64,000 bases of DNA. Origin: an uncultured Capnocytophaga sp. (GTDB lineage Bacteria; Bacteroidota; Bacteroidia; Flavobacteriales; Flavobacteriaceae). The notes below the pieces were generated by a model that was given only the letters and a program-made list of their open reading frames with translations, did no database searches and was not told where the DNA came from. This document shows positions 56,890 through 64,000 of the stretch, in pieces. Position 1 is the first letter of the stretch, and every line of letters begins with the position of its first letter. The stretch covers positions 16,648 through 80,647 of the forward strand of contig NZ_CALHGG010000150.1 in NCBI RefSeq assembly GCF_938029845.1, written 5' to 3'. Made by a program: the position numbers and the translations under genes.

Positions 56890-58320
56890 ATGAATTATTC
56901 CCAATCACTTACAGCCCCCATCTTTGAACTTATTTCTAAAATTGCTGACCAAAACAGTCAAAAATGCTTCGTCGTAGGAGGTTTTGTTCGTGATTTACTA
57001 CTAAAAAGAGGTATTGCCAAAGATATTGATATAGTTACTCTAGGTAGTGGGATTGAGCTTGCTGAAAAAGTAGCTGCTCAACTACCCAACAATCCTAAAA
57101 TATCAGTATTCAAGAACTTCGGCACTGCTATGATTAAGACCGATAGCATAGATATTGAGTTTGTAGGGGCACGTAAAGAGAGCTATCGGGAGGATTCTCG
57201 TAAGCCCATAGTGGAGGATGGTACCCTTGCAGATGACCAAAATCGCCGTGACTTCACTATTAACGCTCTGGCTATTTCCCTAAACCAAGATTCTTTTGGA
57301 GAACTAATTGACCCCTTTTCTGGAATTGAAGACCTACAAAACCAAATTATTCGTACTCCCTTAGAACCTAATATAACCTATTCCGATGACCCTTTACGTA
57401 TGCTTAGGGCTATTCGCTTTGCTACCCAACTGAATTTTCAGATAGAAGAGAAATCCCTACAAGCCATTGCTGATAACAAGGAGCGACTCAAGATTATCTC
57501 CAATGAGCGTATTGCGGAGGAGCTCAACAAGATACTTGCTTCCGCTCGCCCTTCGGTAGGCTTTAAGTTACTTTATGAAACAGGTTTGCTCTCAATGATC
57601 TTACCCGAATTGGTCGCCCTACAAGGAGTCGATGAAAAGGAAGGACAACGCCACAAGGATAATTTTTGGCATACCTTAGAGGTAGTGGATAACATCTCAC
57701 TGAACACTAACGACTTATGGCTTCGCTGGGCTGCCTTATTGCATGATATAGGCAAAGCTCCTACCAAACGATTTGACAAGAAAATAGGTTGGACTTTTCA
57801 TGGTCACGAGTTCGTAGGAGGGAAAATGGTAGTCAAGATATTCCAGCGCCTACGTCTCCCTCAGAACGAGAAGATGAAGTTTGTTCAGAAAATGGTTACT
57901 ATGAGCTCTCGCCCCATCATTATAGCGCAGGATATTGTAACCGATTCAGCAGTTAGGCGCCTACTTTTTGATGCGGGTGATGATTTTGAAGCACTCATGA
58001 CCCTTTGCGAAGCCGATATCACTACCAAAAACCCACAGAGGTACAAGAAATATCATCAGAATTTCCAAATTGTTCGCCAAAAAGTGGTAGAAGTAGAAGA
58101 AAAAGACCATATTCGTAACTTTCAACCTCCTATCACTGGGGAGGAAATTATGGCACTCTTTGGTCTTAGCCCCTCTCGCGAGGTAGGTCAGCTCAAAGAA
58201 GCTATCAAAGAAGCTATTCTAGAGGGTATTATAGGCAACTCCTACGAAGAGGCATACCCCTTTATGCTTGAGAAAGCAAAGAAAATGGGACTGTCTTTAG
58301 TCGCTGGTACGAGCTTATAG
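56890..58320 (+). CDS. cca: CCA tRNA nucleotidyltransferase with HD domain
   Basis: 476 residues. The nucleotidyltransferase signature is VVGGFVRDLLLKRGIAKDID (catalytic aspartates in KDIDIV), followed by RRDFTINALAI and DDPLRMLRAIRFATQLNF. An HD domain (about 265-380) has the metal motif LLHDIGKAPTKRF and a second His in TFHGHEFVGG. The enzyme adds or repairs the CCA end of tRNAs. The element at its 5' side has replaced its upstream promoter region. Confidence 0.95.
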   Translation: MNYSQSLTAPIFELISKIADQNSQKCFVVGGFVRDLLLKRGIAKDIDIVTLGSGIELAEKVAAQLPNNPKISVFKNFGTAMIKTDSIDIEFVGARKESYREDSRKPIVEDGTLADDQNRRDFTINALAISLNQDSFGELIDPFSGIEDLQNQIIRTPLEPNITYSDDPLRMLRAIRFATQLNFQIEEKSLQAIADNKERLKIISNERIAEELNKILASARPSVGFKLLYETGLLSMILPELVALQGVDEKEGQRHKDNFWHTLEVVDNISLNTNDLWLRWAALLHDIGKAPTKRFDKKIGWTFHGHEFVGGKMVVKIFQRLRLPQNEKMKFVQKMVTMSSRPIIIAQDIVTDSAVRRLLFDAGDDFEALMTLCEADITTKNPQRYKKYHQNFQIVRQKVVEVEEKDHIRNFQPPITGEEIMALFGLSPSREVGQLKEAIKEAILEGIIGNSYEEAYPFMLEKAKKMGLSLVAGTSL

Positions 58321-58362
58321 CTCGTACCCAAAGATGATAGAACTTACAAAACCTAACTAATA

Positions 58363-59184
58363 ATGAAAGAAAGTATAAAGATAAGTGCCCTATCTGTGAT
58401 TATAGGTGCTATTCAAATGATACTTTTCTTGCCTGATGGGTATTCTTGTATTGACGCAAAAAGTGATGTTATTACAGGTATTTCTATTTTTATGCCTATC
58501 CAATTCTGTATAGTATTTGTATATAGCATTTTTTGTAAACCTATTAGACAATCTATCGCTAAGTATATATTACTCCTAATTATTTTAGCTTTTTGGCTAT
58601 ATATCAATAGGATAGAATTTATGGATCGGGAGGCTTGTTGGTCTACCTATTTGAAAGAGGAGATTAACCCAGCAGTAGTATATAGCTCTATCATCCCCTG
58701 CGGAATCTGCATTTTTGCCTTTTATATAGGGATATGCTATTTTGAAAAAAAGGAAAAACAAAAAATACCTCCCTCTGACAAAGCAACAAACCACTCTATT
58801 ACTAAATTAAGTGTCATTATTAGCTTTCTACTGATAGGATGCAGTGCCCCGAAAAGTGATTTTAAGGTTATCCAAACTGAAAGAATAGATAAAGATTATC
58901 AATATAACCCCAATGGATTTATAGAAAATAATTATGGAAGATTACTTATAAAAACCATTTCACTTTATGATAAGCAGGGGAAGCTAAAAGGATTTCTTTG
59001 GAATAGGGCTGATGGATTTTTGGAATATACCCCATCAGAACTAAAAGAAGATGTAGCCTTAGTAAAGAGTTTGGATATTGACACTATATATTCGGATAAA
59101 AAATACATTGATTACATAAAAGAGAAAAAGAATGACACCATTTTCTATTTGTCAGATAATAAAATCGTGATAAAAACTAAGTAA
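58363..59184 (+). CDS. Membrane protein with internal lipobox-like segment
   Basis: 273 residues. The first 130 hold four hydrophobic helices (SALSVIIGAIQMILFLPDG, FCIVFVYSIFCKP, YILLLIILAFWLYI, YSSIIPCGICIFAFYIGICY). A second part begins LSVIISFLLIGCSAPKSDFK, which reads exactly like a lipoprotein signal peptide with lipobox. It could be a fusion of a membrane protein and a lipoprotein gene, or the second half may start separately. I recognise no family. Confidence 0.6.
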   Translation: MKESIKISALSVIIGAIQMILFLPDGYSCIDAKSDVITGISIFMPIQFCIVFVYSIFCKPIRQSIAKYILLLIILAFWLYINRIEFMDREACWSTYLKEEINPAVVYSSIIPCGICIFAFYIGICYFEKKEKQKIPPSDKATNHSITKLSVIISFLLIGCSAPKSDFKVIQTERIDKDYQYNPNGFIENNYGRLLIKTISLYDKQGKLKGFLWNRADGFLEYTPSELKEDVALVKSLDIDTIYSDKKYIDYIKEKKNDTIFYLSDNKIVIKTK

Positions 59185-59188
59185 TTCT

Positions 59189-59893
59189 ATGAAAGTTCGA
59201 TTCTTTTTATTCTTATTTTTGTTCACTAACGTTTGTAGAGGACAACTTACTCCTCTTAATTATAAAAAAGATAGTCTTGCAACACTTTTTGATGTAAAAA
59301 AATTCAAGAAATACAATGAAGATGGAGAATATGAATTCTACAAAGAAGATAGTATTGCTATACTTCAGTTTATAGATGAAAAAGGATATATAGAATGGAT
59401 TTTTCCTAAGAAATCAAACATAAAAACATGTAATTTCTTTACAAAAAAGGGAGATATTTATAGGAAAGTACATTATTTTCAGAATTTTCCGATAGGAAAG
59501 GAATATCTTTTTAAAAAGGGAAAGGTCTATAAGCAGATTGATCACGACAAAGATTACAAAATCAGTATAGAAGACCTCCAAAGGATAATTCTTCAAACTT
59601 TTGAGGTGGATATATATTTTTCTAAAAGAGATACCCCCTATTATATGGAAATCACAAGAGGGAGCGCTGAGGTTTATCCCAAGGATTGGAGATACATATA
59701 CACAATAAGATTTAATATACTTGCTGAAGAAGAATTAGTCCATAGAATCTATTATATAGACGCTTCCTCGGGTAATTTTCTCTACAAAGATGAATATGGA
59801 ACCCAAGAAGATTTTTTTGGCAGGGCAAAGGATTTACCCAAAGAAAAAACAGCTATACCCTTAAGACATTACACCAAATTTGAACCCTTATAA
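59189..59893 (+). CDS. Secreted protein, unknown function
   Basis: 234 residues. A signal peptide (MKVRFFLFLFLFTNVCRG) is followed by Tyr/Lys/Asp-rich sequence with possible MORN- or YD-like units (KKGDIYRKVHYFQ, PIGKEYLFKKGKVYKQID). It starts 4 bp after the preceding stop and is probably cotranscribed. No family is recognised. Confidence 0.6.
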   Translation: MKVRFFLFLFLFTNVCRGQLTPLNYKKDSLATLFDVKKFKKYNEDGEYEFYKEDSIAILQFIDEKGYIEWIFPKKSNIKTCNFFTKKGDIYRKVHYFQNFPIGKEYLFKKGKVYKQIDHDKDYKISIEDLQRIILQTFEVDIYFSKRDTPYYMEITRGSAEVYPKDWRYIYTIRFNILAEEELVHRIYYIDASSGNFLYKDEYGTQEDFFGRAKDLPKEKTAIPLRHYTKFEPL

Positions 59894-59921
59894 CTTTAAT
59901 TATTTTTAATTCTATAAGATT

Positions 59922-60344
59922 ATGAATAACCATTTATTAGAAAAAGCCAATGCTATGGGGCAGAGTACCCTCATAGACTTCCTTGAAATTCGCTTTATAG
60001 AAATAGGCGAAGACTACATAATCTCACAAATGCCTGTCAATGAAAAGACTTGCCAACCCAATCGCATCCTGCATGGAGGGGCTTCGGCAGCCTTGGCAGA
60101 AACTACAGGTAGTATTGCGGCCATGTTACTGGCAAATCCAGATCCTGAAAACTACTTAGTTTTAGGGATAGACATTATCATGAACCATGTTCGTGGGGTA
60201 GAGCTGGGTAAGCAAGTTTTTGCCAAAGCCTCCCTAATCCATAAGGGAAAAACACTGCAACACTGGGATGTAAAAATCACTGACGAGGAAGGTAAACTTG
60301 TTTCCTATGGAAAACACACCACCATAATCACTAAGAAAAAATGA
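59922..60344 (+). CDS. Hotdog-fold thioesterase, probably menaquinone pathway
   Basis: 140 residues of the PaaI/YdiI type: RILHGGASAALAETTGSIAAM carries the catalytic Glu and the HGG motif, and DIIMNHVRGVELGKQVFAKA follows. Such enzymes hydrolyse DHNA-CoA in menaquinone synthesis. The next gene, overlapping by 4 bp, is an isochorismate synthase, which strongly supports a menaquinone role. Other acyl-CoA substrates remain possible. Confidence 0.85.
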   Translation: MNNHLLEKANAMGQSTLIDFLEIRFIEIGEDYIISQMPVNEKTCQPNRILHGGASAALAETTGSIAAMLLANPDPENYLVLGIDIIMNHVRGVELGKQVFAKASLIHKGKTLQHWDVKITDEEGKLVSYGKHTTIITKKK

Positions 60345-61396
60345 ACCAATCTAAAGAAGAATTTTTAGAAAAAGCAAAGGAGGTTGCCCTAAGAGGGCTA
60401 CCTTTTGCTTTGTTTAGCTATCCCAATAGCACAGATATTCACCTTATCTACCAGAATAATGATACCTTATATACAAGCAATCTCTGTGAGGAAGATGGTT
60501 TTATAATGTGCCCTTTCCATGGGGGTACTCCTTTGCTACTAAGGAAAGAGAATCACCTCACTACTCCCCTACTCTCAGCTGAAAAGCCCTTACTTAGTAC
60601 AGCTCTTATCCCCACCCAAGGTGATAGAGAACACTATCATACCCTTTTCCAGAAAGCACTGAAAGCCATAGAAGAACATAGGTTAGAAAAGGTAGTACTT
60701 TCCCGCAGAATTGCTTACCATAGTAATCAAAAATCGCTCCTTACCTATTTCCAAGATTTGAAAACACTATATCCTACGGCCTTTTGTTATGTTTTTTCAC
60801 ACCCAAAAGTAGGCCGTTGGTTAGCCGCTACCCCTGAGACTTTGATAAAAGTTACAGGTGATACACTTCATACTATGTCACTGGCTGGAACCAAGCCCTT
60901 TGTCGAAGGCGAAAGCCCCCTATGGACTGAAAAAGAATATAGAGAGCAAAAGATTGTAACAGATACAATCACCCAAGTACTAGAACCTCTCACCACTGAT
61001 TTATCTATAGGAAAAGTACACGACGTGCGTGCAGGAAGACTTTGGCATCTCTGTACAGAAATTACCGCTAAAATCACCCCTAATACAGCTATCCAAGAAA
61101 TTGTTGAGCGCCTACACCCTACTCCTGCCGTATGTGGCTTTCCCACAGACAAAGCTCGTGATTTTCTCCTTGAGAATGAAGGTTATTCAAGAGAATTTTA
61201 TGCAGGGTATTGTGGTTTGACTTATTTGGGAGAGCATCGCTCTATAGACCTATTTGTCAATCTCAGATGTGCCCAACTCACAGACCAAGGGATATTTGTA
61301 TATGTGGGGGGAGGAATAAACAGTAGTTCCCAAGAGGAAAGCGAATGGCAGGAAACGGAAAATAAAGCTCAAACTATGTTACGAGTACTCCAATAG
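60341..61396 (+). CDS. menF: Isochorismate synthase
   Basis: 351 residues of the chorismate-binding family. LEKVVLSRRIAYH, RWLAATPETLIKV, TMSLAGTKPF, LWHLCTEITAKI, HPTPAVCGFPTDKA and the C-terminal YCGLTYLGEHRSIDLFVNLR plus VYVGGGINSSS are typical. The enzyme converts chorismate to isochorismate for menaquinone, or in some bacteria siderophores. The coupled thioesterase favours menaquinone. Confidence 0.9.
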   Translation: MNQSKEEFLEKAKEVALRGLPFALFSYPNSTDIHLIYQNNDTLYTSNLCEEDGFIMCPFHGGTPLLLRKENHLTTPLLSAEKPLLSTALIPTQGDREHYHTLFQKALKAIEEHRLEKVVLSRRIAYHSNQKSLLTYFQDLKTLYPTAFCYVFSHPKVGRWLAATPETLIKVTGDTLHTMSLAGTKPFVEGESPLWTEKEYREQKIVTDTITQVLEPLTTDLSIGKVHDVRAGRLWHLCTEITAKITPNTAIQEIVERLHPTPAVCGFPTDKARDFLLENEGYSREFYAGYCGLTYLGEHRSIDLFVNLRCAQLTDQGIFVYVGGGINSSSQEESEWQETENKAQTMLRVLQ

Positions 61397-61398
61397 CT

Positions 61399-62328
61399 CT
61401 AAGCCCCTTTGGGTAGTCGTACAAACTGAGAAACAAACTCAGGTAGTCCTGTATCAGGCAGTCGTTCATTATAGTCCCAATAGCTGATCACACAAGCAAT
61501 TGCTTGACCTCGTACGATCGTAGCTATATAATAGACAATCAGTTTCGTATCTTTATGATAGCTCTTTAGCACAGGATCTTGATAACGTACATTATAGATA
61601 ACTTCCGTAACCTGTGAAGGCTTTCCTTCAAAAATAAGCGTTTTCTGCTGTTCTGAGGTACGGTTATAGGTATAGTTAGGTTCCAAGGGAATCATATCGC
61701 CCCACTCCTTTTGAAGCCGAAGAGATAGTTGTGCCTCGGCTAAGGAGGGATGCAAGCTCCAGTTCATTTCACCCTTGGTGGGACAGCGTACAATATTGAC
61801 TCCTCGCCAATAACATTCGTCCATCAGGGGTACTTTTCTTCCGAGAAAATTAAAGAAACGCCCTCCTAAATGATTTTCGTTCAATACCTTTTTCTCTAAT
61901 ATCAGCTGTATCATCTCGGTATCAATCTCCTCAGAGGGTTTTTCTGCCACCGAAGAAATTGTCGCTATGAATGACCACTTCCCTTTATCAGTATTCTTAC
62001 CTATGTAATATACCATTGTATTCTGCCAGTGATCCTCCTTATTTTTCTTATAATAAGGAAGATAATAATGAGGATAGGGCAGCTTCGGATTTTTCTTAAC
62101 AATAGTATCTGTAAAATGATTTTTCTTAGCAAAATCAACCAGATTTCGCTTTACTACAAGGGAATCAAAAGCCTCATCATAAGGGATTAATTCCAACTGG
62201 TATTTTCCCATAATATAAAGTTGCTTACCATTGTCCATAATATTATAATACAAACGTTTTTGGGCGTCCTTGGTTTGCCCTGCTAAAGAAAGCGATAGCA
62301 AAAATAGAAGGTAAAAATAGGGTTTCAT
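61399..62328 (-). CDS. Secreted protein, unknown function
   Basis: 309 residues. A signal peptide (MKPYFYLLFLLSLSLAGQ) is followed by sequence rich in Tyr and Lys with VVKRNLVDFAKKNHFTDTIV, VSYWDYNERLPDTGLPEFVSQ near the end. It ends 2 bp from the convergent menF. No family is recognised. Probably periplasmic or surface-exposed. Confidence 0.6.
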   Translation of the reverse strand: MKPYFYLLFLLSLSLAGQTKDAQKRLYYNIMDNGKQLYIMGKYQLELIPYDEAFDSLVVKRNLVDFAKKNHFTDTIVKKNPKLPYPHYYLPYYKKNKEDHWQNTMVYYIGKNTDKGKWSFIATISSVAEKPSEEIDTEMIQLILEKKVLNENHLGGRFFNFLGRKVPLMDECYWRGVNIVRCPTKGEMNWSLHPSLAEAQLSLRLQKEWGDMIPLEPNYTYNRTSEQQKTLIFEGKPSQVTEVIYNVRYQDPVLKSYHKDTKLIVYYIATIVRGQAIACVISYWDYNERLPDTGLPEFVSQFVRLPKGA

Positions 62329-62357
62329 ATAAGTTAGGTATAATTATCAAGTATAAA

Positions 62358-63260
62358 TCAAAAATCAGTATCAAATGTTCCCTCTCCATAAAGGAGAAAC
62401 CAGTCTAAGTCCTCTACTGTTTTGTATTCTTCAGGGAGTGATGGGAGGAGTGTACCCTTTCTTATATTATTTCTTTTTAGAAAGAAGTCAGATGAGGTAT
62501 GCATTTTGATAAAAGTACGTCCTTTAGTGGTAGGATCGGGATAAATATACTCCAAAGTATCTAAGCACTCTCCTCTCCAACGATATTTGTAGAGTCCTGT
62601 CCAACCAGGGTGTCCATATTCGACCCCTCTGATGAGTTTTTCTTGAGGATAAAAAGTAGGATTTACCAAGTCTATATAGCTTGTCACCACCTCCTTTTTA
62701 GCTGCTGGAGACAAATAGATGTCATAAATATTTGCTCTACAACAGCTTGATAACGGGTGACTCTTCACCAAAAAATCCTTAGTCCCATCCCCATTGACAT
62801 CGAAAATCGTATCCGTAGGAAAATGATAATGCTTTCCGGCTACCTTATGTTCTATAGACTGATTTCCTAACTTATAGATATCTATATGCTCCCATCCATA
62901 CATATTTGTATAAATAATAGCATAATACGCCTCATCCTCAAAGTATTTCTTAATCTGTACAGAAACACTGAGGTAGGACGTATCACTATCTTCTATCACA
63001 TAGGAAAAATCTAAATCTTCCCCCTTAAATCGTTTTACGACCTCAAGGAGCGCCTCCTTTTTAGTTTTCTCAAGGAGAAGACTATCAGCAAGCTGTTCCT
63101 CAAAGTAAGACCTTTCAAGAGTGTCTTTTTTGCTTTTTTGCAATTCTTGTGGCTTGTCCCCCTGGGACTTATTTTCCTGAGGTTTTTCCGCTGTAGAATT
63201 ACAAGCAACAAGAACAATAGGTAAGAATACCAGACGAATTAGAGATGATAAATTATTCAT
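62358..63260 (-). CDS. Putative lipoprotein with FG-GAP-like segment
   Basis: 300 residues from ATG 63260 (MNNLSSLIRLVFLPIVLVAC, lipobox VLVAC). A longer frame to 63323 reads through a palindromic intergenic repeat and is rejected. The segment DTIFDVNGDGTKDFLVK is like the calcium-binding loop of FG-GAP repeats. A Lys/Gln-rich linker follows the lipid anchor. Unknown function. Confidence 0.68.
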   Translation of the reverse strand: MNNLSSLIRLVFLPIVLVACNSTAEKPQENKSQGDKPQELQKSKKDTLERSYFEEQLADSLLLEKTKKEALLEVVKRFKGEDLDFSYVIEDSDTSYLSVSVQIKKYFEDEAYYAIIYTNMYGWEHIDIYKLGNQSIEHKVAGKHYHFPTDTIFDVNGDGTKDFLVKSHPLSSCCRANIYDIYLSPAAKKEVVTSYIDLVNPTFYPQEKLIRGVEYGHPGWTGLYKYRWRGECLDTLEYIYPDPTTKGRTFIKMHTSSDFFLKRNNIRKGTLLPSLPEEYKTVEDLDWFLLYGEGTFDTDF

Positions 63261-63297
63261 AATTACAGTGATTAGATTCTTAGTTAGTATTCCGTAG

Positions 63298-63317
63298 AGA
63301 CGCAATGAATTGCGTCT
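63298..63317. repeat. REP-like palindrome
   Basis: AGACGCAATGAATTGCGTCT has 9-bp arms (AGACGCAAT and ATTGCGTCT) around GA. A decayed copy lies at 14811-14830. Confidence 0.55.
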
Positions 63318-63361
63318 TAACAAATTGGAGTATACAGTGATTAGTAATTAGAAACAATAGT

Positions 63362-63398
63362 AAAAAAACCGAACTATTCATCAGAATAATTCGGTTTT
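63362..63398 (-). terminator. Terminator of the rRNA operon
   Basis: AAAACCGAATTATTC and GAATAGTTCGGTTTT on the minus strand form a long stem with a T tract just after the 5S gene. Confidence 0.85.
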
Positions 63399-63404
63399 CT
63401 AAAA

Positions 63405-63513
63405 GAAGGCGGCGACATACTCTCCCACAAATTGCAGTACCATCTGCGCTAAAAGGTTTAACTTCTCTGTTCGGAATGGTAAGAGGTGAGACCTTCCGCT
63501 TTAACCACCTTAA
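63405..63513 (-). rRNA. rrf: 5S ribosomal RNA
   Basis: The minus strand reads AAGGTGGTTAAAGCGGAAGG, then the conserved CACCTCTTACCATTCCGAAC, AGAAGTTAAACCTTTTAGCG, and TGGGAGAGTATGTCGCCGCC near the 3' end. Ends are estimated from the usual 5S pairing of the termini. Confidence 0.93.
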
Positions 63514-63707
63514 ATCGTTAGTGAATAGTGAAAAACTAATAGTGAATAGCTCTTCACCACACTTGTATTTTTAGTGAATAATGAATCATTCATCCTTCAC
63601 TTAATTGACTACATTGGATAAGACACCAAACTAATGGTTAACTACTAGTGACTAATGACTAATTACTAACAACTAATCACTATCCACTAAAAAAAGAATT
63701 TCGTACA
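63514..63707 (-). other. 5S-23S spacer with low-complexity repeats
   Basis: About 190 bp between the rRNA genes made of GTGAATAGTGAA- and CTAATTACTAACAACTAA-type words. No tRNA is seen. Similar words occur before tyrS and bshB1. Confidence 0.5.
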
Positions 63708-64000
63708 ATAAGTCTTCGGGTTATTAGTATTACTCGGCTTTGATGTTACCACCTTTACACCTGTAACCTATCAACGTGGTCATCTCCCACGACCCTCAAA
63801 AGAAATCTCATCTTGTGGTGGGTTTCGTACTTATATGCTTTCAGCACTTATCCCTTCCTAACATAGCTACTGAGCTGTACCCTTAGGCAGAATAACTCAT
63901 ACACCAGCGGTTAGTCCAACTCGGTCCTCTCGTACTAGAGTCAGCTCCACGCAAATTTCTAACGCCCACAGTAGATAGAGACCGAACTGTCTCACGACGT
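63708..64000 (-). rRNA. rrl: 23S ribosomal RNA, 3' part (cut by window)
   Basis: The minus strand contains the sarcin-ricin neighbourhood CTAGTACGAGAGGACCGAGT and ends in CTAATAACCCGAAGACTT, the usual 23S 3' end. The 5' part lies beyond the window. Confidence 0.95.

Noticed and set aside
63514-63707. tRNA gene in the 5S-23S spacer
   Set aside because: The spacer is low-complexity AT-rich sequence with no cloverleaf or T-loop motif.

Overview
The window looks like a chromosome segment from a member of the Flavobacteriaceae, most likely Capnocytophaga. The evidence is the gliding genes gldD and gldE, bacillithiol-type bshB1, DUF3127 and DUF6427 proteins, A-rich leaders without clear Shine-Dalgarno sites, and the repeated -7 promoter box TAnnTTTG typical of Bacteroidota. 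I assigned everything from sequence alone; no database search was possible.

Left host region (1-25.66 kb). In order: pepT (cut by the window edge), a lipoprotein, tyrS, a split ThrE-type exporter, a DUF3127 protein with an SSB-like tail, ackA, a lipoprotein, a coiled-coil secreted protein, rseP, a leftward block (DUF6427, Rieske-like lipoprotein, gldD, gldE, ssb, mutY, psd, SPOR protein), then pyrG, yidC, eno, bshB1, two tandem secreted paralogues, an ArsC-like protein, an outer-membrane barrel, a DUF4294-like protein, a small protein and a DoxX-like protein. Intrinsic terminators separate most convergent pairs.

Mobile element (25664-56880, about 31.2 kb). A tyrosine-integrase element is bounded by a 15-bp direct repeat TTTGTACCACTGAAA. 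The repeat overlaps the -7 box of the promoter of the host cca gene, so insertion swaps the upstream part of that promoter and rebuilds the box. Six copies of TTTGGAAAC lie near each end (probable integrase arm sites). A long leftward operon from about 45.15 kb to 27.3 kb carries about 24 genes. Most encode small membrane proteins or proteins with proline-rich repeats and a C-terminal membrane anchor. Others are two NNPGN-domain proteins, a u-spanin-like lipoprotein, a transglutaminase-like protein, beta-rich capsid candidates, a 40-residue very basic protein and a 1405-residue multidomain protein ending in a RadA-like ATPase. I see no terminase, portal, tail or conjugation gene. My best reading is an integrated tailless, probably membrane-containing phage of a type I cannot assign to a known family.

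The element's early and accessory part (45.3-54.6 kb, leftward) carries a MazF/PemK-like toxin, an unknown gene under a striking interleaved RNA-pairing leader, a three-gene ART-like toxin / antitoxin / SecB-like chaperone cassette in the same order as the CmdTAC anti-phage system, an antirepressor, a YopX protein, an orphan C5 methyltransferase and a primase-SF3 helicase. A divergent repressor switch (54.4-55.1 kb) follows, with a leaderless XRE repressor and two membrane proteins on the + strand.

Right host region (56.88-64 kb). cca, four further rightward genes including a hotdog thioesterase and isochorismate synthase, two leftward secreted or lipid-anchored proteins of unknown function, then the end of a leftward rRNA operon (23S 3' part, 5S, terminator).
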